In this document: piece by piece, positions 46,400 through 55,272 of the stretch
How the letters are laid out: the number at the start of each line of letters is the position of its first letter
Position numbering within the stretch: position 1 is the first letter of the stretch
Assembly (NCBI RefSeq): GCF_900142025.1
Contig: NZ_FQZM01000014.1
Coordinates: 19,910-83,909, forward strand
From: Desulfofundulus thermosubterraneus DSM 16057
GTDB lineage: Bacteria; Bacillota; Desulfotomaculia; Desulfotomaculales; Desulfovirgulaceae
Length of the DNA: 64,000 nt
Direction of reading: 5' to 3'
Notes under the pieces: model-generated
What the model was told of the DNA's origin: nothing
Seen by the model: only the letters and a program-made list of their open reading frames with translations
The model's database searches: none
Program-made: the position numbers and the translations under genes

Positions 46400-46515
46400 G
46401 CTCACTCTAACCAGATGCTACGAGGCAACCCGTCAGCTTGGCGAACTGCCGGATGCGGACCTCCACGTCCGGTGGGTGAGAGGTCAGAGGTTAGCAGCCT
46501 CTATCTACCCGATTC
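46400..46515 (+). mobile_element. 3' fragment of a group II intron (domains V-VI)
   Basis: GAACTGCCGGATGCGG...CCACGTCCGGTGG (46442-46474) has the form of domain V of bacterial group IIC introns. GTGAGAGGTCAGAGG...GCAGCCTC...CTACCCGAT resembles domain VI and the 3' end near 46512. No 5' part or reverse transcriptase is present. It lies between the convergent ends of cobT and fbp, a place typical for IIC introns, which settle behind terminators. A strong hairpin stands before it (46362-46400). Confidence 0.65.
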
Positions 46516-46521
46516 AGTGGT

Positions 46522-47616
46522 TTAGCGGAGTTTTTCAAAACGATCTTTTAACTTTTTCAATACCTGGGGCATAGTGGTGTATTCCATTTCGTCCAAGTGC
46601 AGCCGGTGGGGTTCAAAGGGTCCCAGACTGCGCATGTAGCTGGCAATTTCGTTGGCCATTTGCCGGGCCTGATCAAAGGCCGGATCGGCAAAGAAGTCCT
46701 GGGGACCAATGAGCTTGCCTTCGGCTAACTGGAAGCCAAGGGCGACCACCCGGGGCGGGCCGTCAAAACGGGATGGGGTGGCCTGCTGCATGCTAACCGG
46801 CATCAGCGGGCCGCTGTGGGAGCCGCGCATCCAGCCGCTGACCAGGTGGGGTTTCGTGAAGGGTTCCAGCACCTCCCCCACTGCCGGCATGCCGCTCTGG
46901 CAGCGTACGATGCAAACCGGGTCGTCCTTGCCCACGTAGCGACCGGCCATCAGATTTAACCGCTGGGTGCTGGACACGGCGGCAATTTCCCCCGTTTTCT
47001 TATGGAAGACGCGCTTGATGCAGTAGCGGCCGGGAGCGCCAATGAATACCAGCATATCGTATATTTCCTCGGGGGCTGAGAAGTTAACCCGCGTGTTTTC
47101 AATCAGGTCCCGTACCTCGAAAATGAACCCGTCGTGCATGCTGGGATCGATGACCAGCCCGGCGGTGTTAAAGGGATCGGCAAAAATTTTGTACAGGGGC
47201 AGGTTCCAGGCTCCCGGTTCGGTCTTGTCGGCCATAAAGATTATTATGGGTTCGCTCTTGCGCTCTTCAAACTCCATCTCCGCTACTCCAGGGCCCAGGC
47301 CCTTGATGTTCCCGGAAAAGGCGTCGGCCAGCAGGTCCTGTCCCGCGCCGTAAAGCTTTAGTTTCTTGGCTATTTCAGTACAGGCTACAAAAGTATCCCA
47401 GGCCAGTTGGTGGATTTCACCGTTATTCCGGCCCAGTTCGTGGGTCATAATCAGGTTAATATCGTCGCCTACATGGGCTACATATGAGTCTATCAGGAGG
47501 GAACTACCCTTAAGCATGCCCTGGGCCTTTTCAATCAGGGCGGAGTGGACGCTTGAATGTCCCACACAGCCTCCAACGTCCGCTTTGATGACCGTAACGG
47601 TAATTTTCTTGCCCAT
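46522..47616 (-). CDS. fbp: Class V fructose-1,6-bisphosphate aldolase/phosphatase
   Basis: A gluconeogenic enzyme with both aldolase and phosphatase activity, typical of thermophiles and archaea. The start KKITVTVIKADVGGCVGHSS and the FMADKTEPGAWNLPLY block match the family. 364 residues. ATG 47616 follows GGGGAGGA. It suggests gluconeogenic or autotrophic growth. Confidence 0.92.
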   Translation of the reverse strand: MGKKITVTVIKADVGGCVGHSSVHSALIEKAQGMLKGSSLLIDSYVAHVGDDINLIMTHELGRNNGEIHQLAWDTFVACTEIAKKLKLYGAGQDLLADAFSGNIKGLGPGVAEMEFEERKSEPIIIFMADKTEPGAWNLPLYKIFADPFNTAGLVIDPSMHDGFIFEVRDLIENTRVNFSAPEEIYDMLVFIGAPGRYCIKRVFHKKTGEIAAVSSTQRLNLMAGRYVGKDDPVCIVRCQSGMPAVGEVLEPFTKPHLVSGWMRGSHSGPLMPVSMQQATPSRFDGPPRVVALGFQLAEGKLIGPQDFFADPAFDQARQMANEIASYMRSLGPFEPHRLHLDEMEYTTMPQVLKKLKDRFEKLR

Positions 47617-47793
47617 GAAAATCCTCCCCGTACAAAAAAATGATATATTTACACTTATTATTCTTGAAGCCTGGGCTTTTTCCTGCCGCACAAAAATTTT
47701 TTCAGTCTAAACCCATAAATATTATGACACAATTCTTTTGTTAAGACTCATTATGTTATCTTATTTGACCAATAAGTGAGTAACAAGCTGGTG

Positions 47794-48339
47794 TTAGAAT
47801 TCCCTGGGCTTGCAAATGATTTCCTTAACCTTGGTGTCAAAGAAGTGGTTGGCATGAGCAGGAAGAATTACCGCGGCGGTATCGGCGCCAGTTCCTGTTC
47901 CGGCAACGGCCACTACCTCTTTGCCAGCCGGGATCAACCCGGCGTCCAGCGCCATGACGGCGATTTCCACGCACACCTTTAAACCCTGGCCCAGGATGCG
48001 CAGGGTTTGGGCAATGATTTCAGCGGGGTAAACGCCGCCGAATTTGTTCCGCACCCCCCGGTCCAGCCCGCCCATGAGGTGGGTGGTGGTAAGCAAGCGC
48101 ACTCCCTTAGCCGCCAGTTCTTCCCGCATGCCGGGGGGCATTTCGTCTTCTCCCGGGGCGGTAAAACCCACGTGGTGGGTTACGCAGATCACATAGGGCA
48201 CCTTGCCGATGAGCTTTTTGGCCGTTTCCCCGCTGCAGGAGGCTACTACGATGTGGTCAATGGATAATTCCCGCGCCCTCTTTACCGCCAGGGCAATAGT
48301 CTCGTTGGTATTAACAGGACCTTTTTGGGACCAGTACAT
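47794..48339 (-). CDS. Pyruvate kinase C-terminal-like domain protein
   Basis: 181 residues that resemble the alpha/beta C-terminal domain of pyruvate kinase as a stand-alone protein (ALAVKRARELSIDHIVVASCSGETAKKL). The catalytic domain is not present. Such proteins occur in archaea and clostridia with unknown role. AGGAGGTAAG precedes the start. Confidence 0.7.
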   Translation of the reverse strand: MYWSQKGPVNTNETIALAVKRARELSIDHIVVASCSGETAKKLIGKVPYVICVTHHVGFTAPGEDEMPPGMREELAAKGVRLLTTTHLMGGLDRGVRNKFGGVYPAEIIAQTLRILGQGLKVCVEIAVMALDAGLIPAGKEVVAVAGTGTGADTAAVILPAHANHFFDTKVKEIICKPREF

Positions 48340-48535
48340 TCTCTTACCTCCTTAAGCATATGCTTGACTACCTTCCCTATTTTAGCCCAATGGACCTGCT
48401 TTTGACAAGTAAAGGGTTTCGCTGTCTGGCCAGAATTGCCTTTCGAGGAGTATAATCATTTATATGCACTTTTTGGTCTAGCCATGTTGGGTAGAAGCAA
48501 AAAATTACTTTTATGTTAAAGGCCAGGTGAACCTT

Positions 48536-49819
48536 GTGAACCACCTTCGCTTTGTTAAAATCAGGCAGATCTTCCCCCGTCCGGTCATAAAGGATACTCG
48601 GGGCCGCGTATTAAGGGAAATGGACAGGATCAATTTCCGGGAAAGGGTCAAGCCCGGGCAGCGGGTTGCCATCACGGCGGGAAGCCGGGGAATAAAAAAT
48701 ATCACTACAATTTTAAGTGCGCTGGTAGAGGTAGTCAGGGCGGCTAAAGCGGAGCCCTTTGTTGTCGGTGCCATGGGAAGCCACGGTGGAGGTACAGCCC
48801 AGGGGCAGAAAGAGGTTCTGGCCAGCCTGGGGATTACTGGTGAAACATTGGGGTGCCAGGTACTGACCGCGGCGGAAGTGGTGGAAATAGGTGAAACCCC
48901 CCGGGGTGTAAAAGCTTTCTGTGACGTGAATGCGTGGAACGCCGACGGCATTATCATATGCAACCGCATTAAACCCCACACCACTTTTCACGGACCTGTG
49001 GAGAGTGGCTTGATGAAGATGATGGCCGTGGGGCTGGGTAAGGTAAAAGGCGCCTCCCTTATCCACCGGGTGAGGCCGGGGGAGATAGCCAGTACGCTTA
49101 TAGACATCGGTCAAGTTTTTATCCGGTCGGGTAAGGTTTTGGCCGGGGTGGGTATAGTGGAAAACAGTTACGACGATACGGCTATTATCGAGGCGGCGGC
49201 TCCAGGAGAACTTTTAGAAATGGAGCAGCGATTGTTAACGGAGGCCTACCGCCTGATGCCCCGCCTGCCGGTGGACAGGCTGGACTTTTTGATTGTCAGG
49301 GAGATAGGCAAAAATATCAGCGGCACGGGCATGGATACCAACGTGATTGGGAGAACCAGGATGATCGGGGTGCCCGAATCCTCGAGTCCCTTCATTGCCC
49401 GGATTGTCGTGCTCGATTTGACCGCGGCATCCCACGGTAATGCCACGGGGATCGGCCTGGCGGATATCACCACTAGGCGGCTGGTCGATAAAATGGACCA
49501 CAAGATCACTTATCTTAACTGCATCACCAGCGGAAACGTGCAGCGGGCCATGCTTCCCATCGTTATGCCCGACGACCGGTCGGCCATAGAAGCGGCGCTG
49601 GCGAGCCTGGCTGCAGGGGAGGCCGTGGAGCACTTGCAAGGGGCCTTGATCAAAAACACTCTTGAACTGGAGTACCTTTGGGTTACCGAAAACCTGGCCA
49701 GGGAGCTGAGCCAGAGGACCGATATTGAGGTTGTTGGACCGCCGGCTCCCCTGGTTTTTCGCGAAGGTAATCTCGTTCTTGAGGATGATCATGAATTTGT
49801 ACAGGGAGAGGGATTATAA
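48536..49819 (+). CDS. LarA-like (lactate racemase N-domain) protein
   Basis: 427 residues; motifs AITAGSRGI, GAMGSHGGGTAQGQ and RIKPHTTFHGPVESGLMKM resemble the N-terminal domain of nickel-dependent lactate racemases. A LarA role is not proven, as the NPN-binding lysine and histidines cannot be placed with certainty. GTG 48536 follows CCAGGTG. The stop overlaps the next start by one base, so it is coupled to two Gate-domain membrane proteins. Confidence 0.7.
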   Translation: MNHLRFVKIRQIFPRPVIKDTRGRVLREMDRINFRERVKPGQRVAITAGSRGIKNITTILSALVEVVRAAKAEPFVVGAMGSHGGGTAQGQKEVLASLGITGETLGCQVLTAAEVVEIGETPRGVKAFCDVNAWNADGIIICNRIKPHTTFHGPVESGLMKMMAVGLGKVKGASLIHRVRPGEIASTLIDIGQVFIRSGKVLAGVGIVENSYDDTAIIEAAAPGELLEMEQRLLTEAYRLMPRLPVDRLDFLIVREIGKNISGTGMDTNVIGRTRMIGVPESSSPFIARIVVLDLTAASHGNATGIGLADITTRRLVDKMDHKITYLNCITSGNVQRAMLPIVMPDDRSAIEAALASLAAGEAVEHLQGALIKNTLELEYLWVTENLARELSQRTDIEVVGPPAPLVFREGNLVLEDDHEFVQGEGL

Positions 49820-50238
49820 TGATCACCGTAAGCACGGTTAAACGGGGGCTGCACAAGGGTTTTTACACCACCTGGGAACTGACCAAAGTAGTGGTTCCGG
49901 TATACATTGTGGTGACGTTTTTGAAGTACACTCCCGCCATGGACTTTATTGCCCGGTTTTGTGAACCGGCCATGAAAATACTCGGGTTGCCCGGCGAGGC
50001 TTCTATTGTGCTGGTGTTGGGTAACCTGTTAAACATCTATGCCGCCATAGGAGCCATTTCCTCGCTGCACCTTTCGGCTAAGGCCATAACCATTCTGGCC
50101 ACCATGCTGCTCATTTCCCACAGCCTGCCCATTGAATCGGCAGTTTCCAAAAAGACCGGCGTAAGTCCCCTGCTTATGGTCGGGTTCAGGCTGGTTATGT
50201 CCCTGCTGGCGGGGGCGGCTTTAAATCTTTTGTTGTAA
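49819..50238 (+). CDS. Gate-domain (nucleoside-recognition) membrane protein A
   Basis: 139 residues with four or so membrane helices (KVVVPVYIVVTFLKYTPAM, ASIVLVLGNLLNIYAAIG, TILATMLLISHSL, LVMSLLAGAALNLLL). Similar to the SpmA/SpmB half of Gate proteins. It starts on the stop of the LarA-like gene. Likely forms a pair with the protein at 50248. Confidence 0.78.
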   Translation: MITVSTVKRGLHKGFYTTWELTKVVVPVYIVVTFLKYTPAMDFIARFCEPAMKILGLPGEASIVLVLGNLLNIYAAIGAISSLHLSAKAITILATMLLISHSLPIESAVSKKTGVSPLLMVGFRLVMSLLAGAALNLLL

Positions 50239-50247
50239 GGGGGAGCA

Positions 50248-50730
50248 ATGGTGGATTGGCTGGCATTTGCCCGGGAAGCGGGAAGAGGCTCACTGGAGAG
50301 CGTAGCTATTATGGCTGCCATTATTTTTCCTTTAATGCTCCTGATGGAAATGGCCAGGGATGCGCAACTGCTGGACCGGTTTTCTGAAAAAGTATCTCCT
50401 GTGTTGAAAGTTTTCGGCATGAGCGGGGAAGCCTCGCTGCCGCTTCTGGTGGGTGGGGTTTTTGGCCTGGCCTATGGTGCCGGGGTAATCATCGAGTCGG
50501 CTAGGAGCGGGAGAATTACTTGGCGGGACCTGTTTTTAGTGAACGTTTTCCTCTCCCTGTGCCATTCCGTGATTGAGGATACGGCGCTGTTTATAGCCCT
50601 GGGGGCCGATCCGGTGGTTATTCTGGGGGGACGACTGGTACTGGCAGTGGTTATAACTTATCTGGTAAGCCGCAGTGGCTGGCTGACCAGTAGGGAACGG
50701 GGGAAGTTGAAGGTACCGGTGGGTGGCTAA
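50248..50730 (+). CDS. Gate-domain (nucleoside-recognition) membrane protein B
   Basis: 160 residues, helices include SVAIMAAIIFPLMLLMEMA, PLLVGGVFGLAYGAGVII, LFLVNVFLSLCHSVIEDTALFIAL. The SLCHSVIEDTALF motif is typical for one Gate half. GGGGGAGC precedes the ATG, 9 bases after gene A. The pair probably makes one transporter; substrate unknown. Confidence 0.78.
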   Translation: MVDWLAFAREAGRGSLESVAIMAAIIFPLMLLMEMARDAQLLDRFSEKVSPVLKVFGMSGEASLPLLVGGVFGLAYGAGVIIESARSGRITWRDLFLVNVFLSLCHSVIEDTALFIALGADPVVILGGRLVLAVVITYLVSRSGWLTSRERGKLKVPVGG

Positions 50731-50967
50731 GTATTCGATGGTTCTTCTTGCCGTCCATCATCATGTCGCCCATCTTTGTGCCTCCGTATTGACCGGGTTG
50801 ATTACTTTTATGATGCCAGGTTTGTACTTGGTTAAAAATATATATTTTACCAAATAAACAAGTACAGCCGTGGGGCTGTGGAACTAATTTGCTGCGGAAA
50901 AATTGATCAAGAATATTTTGCCAGGGACGTTGTATTGGTATAGAATGGTGAAAAGGGGTGGTGAAGC

Positions 50968-51336
50968 TTGAAAGTGACAATTAGATCAGGAACCTTTTCC
51001 TGGCCTGCCTTAATTTACGACACCCCGACGGGACGCTTAATCCAGGAAGCTTTACCCATTAAGGGTAAAGCCAACCGTTGGGGAGAGGAAATTTACTTTT
51101 TCATTCCGGTAAACGCGCCGCTGGAAATGGGAGCCTCTGAGCTGGTGTCCAGGGGGGATCTTGGCTACTGGCCGGCGGGAAATGCATTTTGCATTTTTTT
51201 CGGGCCGACCCCAATCAGCGAGGGGGAAGAGATCCGGGCAGCTAGTCCGGTAAACGTCTTTGGGAGTATCGAGGGCAACCTTGAGGACTTGCGTCAAGTG
51301 AAGGACGGTGCAGAGGTCATAATTGAAAAAAATTAG
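50968..51336 (+). CDS. Cyclophilin-like fold protein (DUF369 type)
   Basis: 122 residues. The motif RWGEEIYFFIPV and the DLGYWPAGNAFCIFFGPTP block match small cyclophilin-like proteins of thermophiles and archaea. The TTG start has GGGGTGGTG upstream. Isomerase activity is not assured. Upstream 50731-50967 shows no gene. Confidence 0.75.
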   Translation: MKVTIRSGTFSWPALIYDTPTGRLIQEALPIKGKANRWGEEIYFFIPVNAPLEMGASELVSRGDLGYWPAGNAFCIFFGPTPISEGEEIRAASPVNVFGSIEGNLEDLRQVKDGAEVIIEKN

Positions 51337-51416
51337 GGTTTCCCCTCGTTTTGGTTAAGCCTCAGGAGGCCGTTTTGTTTTTTTGCAGGTATTTCGCGTG
51401 TATGGGAAGTGACCAT

Positions 51417-52055
51417 ATGAGAAAAATACAAATTGATTTGCTTAGCTCCGGTCTGGTTCTGGAAGCCTGCCTGGATCTGCCGGCTGTTCCTGGCCCCTTT
51501 CCCGGGGTAGTGCTATGTCACCCCCATCCCCTTTACGGTGGCAATATGAACAACAACGTCATCCTCGCCGTTAGCCGGGCTTTGACCAGTAATAGAATAG
51601 CCAGTCTGCGTTTTAACTTTCGCGGTGTGGGACGAAGCCAGGGTTGTTTTGCTAAAGGAATCGGGGAACAGGAAGACGCGCGGGCGGCCCTTTTATTGCT
51701 CGCAGACCAGGAAGAAATCGACCCGTCCCGGATCGGCATCATGGGTTATTCCTTCGGGGGGATGGTGGCCCTGGCAGTTGGTGACACCAATGATGTAGTT
51801 CGGGCCATCGCGGCCGTTTCCCCAGTTATCCCTGCCAACGTGCTTAAGCAATGCACCAAACCAAAGTTGATTGTTACGGGAGCGGAAGATAATATAATTC
51901 CCCCTTCCTCGGTCTTAAAGGAAACTGCCGGTATGGCCGAACCAAAGACTGTTGAGCTGATTCCCGGGGTTGATCACTTCTGGTGGGGATACGAGGCTAA
52001 GGTTGGAGATATGGTGGCTGACTTTTTCGCCCGGGTATTAGCATTTAGACGATAA
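51417..52055 (+). CDS. Alpha/beta hydrolase of COG2945 type
   Basis: 212 residues. LCHPHPLYGGNMNN, the nucleophile elbow GYSFGG and the late histidine in GVDHFWWG give a full catalytic triad pattern. ATG 51417; an ATG at 51402 is possible. Substrate unknown. Cytoplasmic. Confidence 0.85.
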   Translation: MRKIQIDLLSSGLVLEACLDLPAVPGPFPGVVLCHPHPLYGGNMNNNVILAVSRALTSNRIASLRFNFRGVGRSQGCFAKGIGEQEDARAALLLLADQEEIDPSRIGIMGYSFGGMVALAVGDTNDVVRAIAAVSPVIPANVLKQCTKPKLIVTGAEDNIIPPSSVLKETAGMAEPKTVELIPGVDHFWWGYEAKVGDMVADFFARVLAFRR

Positions 52056-52099
52056 AGGGTGGTGCAACTTTTTAATAATAATTGAGGGGGTTCTCCAGG

Positions 52100-52657
52100 A
52101 TGAAAAAAGTTCAAAAGCCTTCTACCGCTTTGTTTCCCGTACCCAGTATATTAGTCACCACCATTTCCGAGGGGCGGCCCAACATTATCACACTGGCGTG
52201 GGTGGGCACTGTTTGCTCTTCGCCGCCCATGTTAAGCGTAAGTTTGCGTCCATAAACATACTCCCACGGTATTTTAACCAAAACCAGGGAGTTTGTCCTG
52301 AACATTCCCGGAGCTGATCGGGTCAAGGAAATGGATCTGTGCGGGATGGTTTCCGGCCGAGATGAGGACAAATTTGCCCTGACCGGGTTCACTCCCCAGC
52401 CGGCTACCAAAGTACAGGCCCCCCTGATTGCCGAGTGCCCGGTTAACATCGAGTGCCGCGTGAATCAAATCATTTCCCTCGGATCACACGACATGTTTAT
52501 AAGCGAAATTCTGGCCGTGCATGTGGACGAGGCGGTGCTGGACGAAAAAGGGCGTATAGACGTGCGGAAAATGGAGCCGGTGGCCTTTGTGGCCGGACAG
52601 TACTGGGCAGTGACCAGGCATCTGGCTGATATGGGTTTCGCCAGGCCTAAAAAATGA
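52100..52657 (+). pseudogene. Flavin reductase-like protein with one in-frame stop
   Basis: The frame starts at ATG 52100 (GGGGG upstream), reads PSTALFPVPSILVTTISE and LAWVGTVCSSPPMLSVSLRP, then TAA at 52253-52255, and goes on in the same frame with TYSHGILTKTREFVLNIPGADRV to 52657. In the family the place of the stop is a Glu (RPERYS). A single G-to-T change would explain it. Both halves keep good sequence, so the loss is recent, or the stop is a sequencing error. Confidence 0.8.
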
Positions 52658-53403
52658 AAGTGTCCATGGAGCAGAACACCAGGGAATTGCTGGCAAAGTT
52701 AAAGGAACTTGCGCAAAATGGCGGCGCTGGTTATTTCGGGGTGGCAGATCTCGCTCCTGCAACCGGGTTTATCCGCGAGCAGGGAGGAGATATACCAGCT
52801 TCCTTTCCCACGGCCGTATCGGTGGGCATAGCGATACCTGCGGGCCTGGTCGAAATGTTGGCCGTGGCCGATACTGATCCCGGCGTTCTGGTAACCTACG
52901 ACCGCTACGTGTACCAGGTTTGCAACTTGATGCTGGATCAGCTTACTTTTAACCTGGCCCGTGAAATAGAGGGCGCAGGGTACCGGGCCATGCCGGTGGC
53001 GGCTTCTTTGCGCGTCCCCGGCAGGCCTTTTGCCGGGGTATTTTCCCATAAACTGGCTGCTCACCTGGCCGGCATGGGCTGGATCGGCAAAAGCTGCCTT
53101 CTCATTACCCCCCGAGACGGTCCGCGGGTCCGCTGGGGTACCGTACTGACCGATGCTCCCCTGCCCGCGGGTAAGCCCATGGAAAGAGGCTGCCGCGGTT
53201 GCACGAAATGCGTGGAAGCTTGCCCGGCGGGGGCAGTAAAAGGGCGGAATTTTAACCCGGCCGAACCGCGCTCGGCGCGGCTAAATGTGGAAAAGTGCGA
53301 GGAGTACCGCAATAACATGGCAGCAAGCAAAGGGGTTCGCACCTGCGGCAAATGCCTTGCCGTGTGCCCTTATAGCAAAAGAAAAGGAAAGGTATCCGTT
53401 TAA
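52654..53403 (+). CDS. QueG-like Fe-S protein (epoxyqueuosine reductase family)
   Basis: 249 residues, with two [4Fe-4S] motifs (CRGCTKCVEACP and CGKCLAVCP) and the upstream HLAGMGWIGKSCLLITP part of QueG-like proteins. Shorter than true QueG (about 380), so the cobalamin-binding part may be reduced and the substrate may differ. ATG overlaps the stop of the broken flavoprotein gene. Confidence 0.72.
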   Translation: MKVSMEQNTRELLAKLKELAQNGGAGYFGVADLAPATGFIREQGGDIPASFPTAVSVGIAIPAGLVEMLAVADTDPGVLVTYDRYVYQVCNLMLDQLTFNLAREIEGAGYRAMPVAASLRVPGRPFAGVFSHKLAAHLAGMGWIGKSCLLITPRDGPRVRWGTVLTDAPLPAGKPMERGCRGCTKCVEACPAGAVKGRNFNPAEPRSARLNVEKCEEYRNNMAASKGVRTCGKCLAVCPYSKRKGKVSV

Positions 53404-53589
53404 ACGCTGGCAGTTTTTGTGTCAAAAATACTCTGGCCTGCTTTTTGTGATCATCGAATGATAGTTCCCTGTTCACGCCTCCGGTAACATTTGCCGGAAG
53501 TGTAGCTGTAGGAGTTGCGCAAGGGGGAACAGGGACGTGGCGCAGGAGAAGCCATCACGGCATATCTCCGTGAGAATATGCGGCTTTAA

Positions 53590-53736
53590 AAAAGCAAAGA
53601 CCCCGATACCTGCAGGTGGTTGATCGGGGAATTTGTGGAACGGGTCACGGTGACCCGCGAAAATGTGGATGTTATTTTTAAGGTGACTGTTGATTTGAAT
53701 GGTGGAGGCAAGGGGACTCGAACCCCCGACCTCTAG
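53590..53736 (+). pseudogene. C-terminal remnant of a large serine recombinase
   Basis: Codons read LIGEFVERVTVTRENVDVI then FKVTVDLNGGGKGTRTPDL and stop at 53734. This is the typical tail of large serine recombinases that run into their attachment site. The frame opens right after TAA at 53587; the catalytic domain is gone. It marks an old integrated element whose integrase was lost. Confidence 0.7.
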
Positions 53737-53757
53737 AGTGCGATTCTAAAATCGCAC
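53700..53757 (-). other. tmRNA-like 3' end / attachment site fragment
   Basis: The minus strand reads GGTCGGGGGTTCGAGTCCCC then TTGCCTCCACCA: a T arm with loop TTCGAGT, acceptor strand TGCCTCC, discriminator A and encoded CCA. U at position 70 would pair with G3, as in tmRNA (ssrA). No matching 5' acceptor (GGGGGCA) is nearby, so this is a fragment left by site-specific integration. A perfect inverted repeat GTGCGATT/AATCGCAC (53738-53745, 53750-53757) lies beside it. Confidence 0.55.
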
Positions 53758-53880
53758 GTTTCAGCCTGTCCATAACGTCCATCCAGTATTATACAATCCA
53801 GCAAAATCAACGTTTTGCGACCGGGAAGTTTCCATTTTGTATTATCCTGTCCATACAATCCACTTGATTTTAATGCGTCT

Positions 53881-53911
53881 TGTGGGCAAATTTGTGGGCA
53901 AGTTGTGGGCA
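53881..53911 (+). repeat. Three TGTGGGCA direct repeats near the attachment site
   Basis: TGTGGGCA occurs at 53881-53888, 53893-53900 and 53904-53911, with steps of 12 and 11 bases, one helical turn. This spacing suits arm-type integrase sites or another cooperative protein. The rest of 53758-54108 has only weak reading frames, including a duplicated GGATTGTAT/ATGGACAGG pattern on the minus strand. No gene is supported. Confidence 0.5.
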
Positions 53912-54108
53912 TGTTTGTTATCCCGAAACCCCCAAAGGACAACCCCTTAAGCCTGGAAGCATGTATGCAAGCGTCCGGGTTTAACGGGCTGCCCTTGATA
54001 TCTTCTGTCATTCTTTCTTTAAGAGCAATCCTGCATTTCCATTCTCCTGAGCTGCTCTCCGTTGTAAACCAGGCACTTGACTTCCGCACAATAATTCCAA
54101 TTTCTGTT

Positions 54109-54138
54109 TTGCCCTAGAACACCTGTTTGTAATACAAT
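54109..54138 (+). promoter_or_regulatory. recA promoter with LexA (SOS) box
   Basis: TTGCCC (54109-54114) and TACAAT (54133-54138) are 18 bases apart. Between them GAACACCTGTTT (54117-54128) matches the Gram-positive LexA box GAACNNNNGTTC with one mismatch. LexA would thus block the promoter until DNA damage. Confidence 0.7.
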
Positions 54139-54166
54139 ATGGAAAAACCCATTGGAGGCGGTTTCC

Positions 54167-55255
54167 ATGTCGAAAACAGCATCGAAGCCGGCTACGAAGG
54201 AAGAGGCTCTCGAGAGAGCGCTGAACGAAATCAAAACCAGGTTCGGAAACGGGGCGATCATGCGCCTGGGCGAGAGCCCGAGGATGAACGTTGAAGCGAT
54301 ACCCACGGGCATTCTGTCCCTGGATCTGGCGACCGGAGTGGGCGGACTCCCCAGGGGCCGAATTGTGGAGCTCTTCGGCCCGGAGTCTTCGGGTAAGACC
54401 ACCGTTGCGCTGCATGTGATCGCTGAAGCCCAGAAAGCGGGAGGCATCGCGGCATTCATCGACGCGGAGCACGCCCTGGATCCGGTGTACGCCAAAAATC
54501 TGGGGGTGGACATTGAAAACCTCCTGGTTTCCCAGCCGGACTACGGGGAGCAGGCCCTGGAGATATGCGACTTGCTGGTGACGAGCTCGGCAGTGGACGT
54601 GGTGGTCGTGGACTCGGTGGCCGCCCTGGTGCCGAAAAACGAAATTGAAGGTGAAATGGGCGAAGTGCAGGTAGGTCTCCAGGCCCGCCTGATGTCCCAG
54701 GCATTGCGCAAGCTGACGGCGGTGGTCTCCAAAAACAGGGCGGTCGTAATTTTCATTAACCAGCTCCGTGAGAAGGTGGGGGACAACAAGTTCGGTCCCG
54801 TGCCCGAGGTCACGCCCGGCGGGAGGGCGCTCAAATTCTATTCGTCCATGCGGCTCGACGTGAGGAAGAAAGAAGCCATCAAGGACGGGAGCGAAGTGAT
54901 TGGGAGCCGAACGGCCATCAAAATCGTCAAAAACAAGGTCGCGCCTCCGTTCAAAGAAACCGTGGTGGACCTGTTGTACGGGGAGGGCATCTCGAAGGAG
55001 CTGGACGTGCTGGACATGGCCCTGGAGCATAAAATAGCCCAGAAGTCAGCCGCGTGGATTTCCTATAACGGCGAGCACCTGGGCCAGGGGCGCGAGAACG
55101 TGCGCAAGTTCCTGAAGGCGCACCCGGAAATAATGGCCGAGCTTGTCCGGAAGGTAGTGGAAAAAGTTGGAGCGGGGGCGGCAGCGGCTGATAATGCAGG
55201 GGAGAACGTCCCGCCTGAGAGCAACGTTGTGTACCTGGCGAGGGACCCGGAGTGA
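54167..55255 (+). CDS. recA: RecA recombinase
   Basis: Strand-exchange protein. Walker [18 protein letters not shown] and the L2-type [10 protein letters not shown] region are present. 362 residues starting [19 protein letters not shown] 54167 follows GGAGGCGG. It is GC-rich like the chromosome. It is not beside the usual neighbours (pgsA, cinA, rny, recX) but lies between an integrase remnant and an AT-rich toxin-like cassette, so it may be a relocated or element-borne copy. Confidence 0.95.
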   Translation: MSKTASKPATKEEALERALNEIKTRFGNGAIMRLGESPRMNVEAIPTGILSLDLATGVGGLPRGRIVELFGPESSGKTTVALHVIAEAQKAGGIAAFIDAEHALDPVYAKNLGVDIENLLVSQPDYGEQALEICDLLVTSSAVDVVVVDSVAALVPKNEIEGEMGEVQVGLQARLMSQALRKLTAVVSKNRAVVIFINQLREKVGDNKFGPVPEVTPGGRALKFYSSMRLDVRKKEAIKDGSEVIGSRTAIKIVKNKVAPPFKETVVDLLYGEGISKELDVLDMALEHKIAQKSAAWISYNGEHLGQGRENVRKFLKAHPEIMAELVRKVVEKVGAGAAAADNAGENVPPESNVVYLARDPE

Positions 55256-55272
55256 TAACCGGATCCCTTGAT

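Noticed and set aside
53733..54089. A minus-strand frame of 118 codons next to the attachment site
   Set aside because: It covers the repeats and the palindrome and shows no family; composition looks non-coding.
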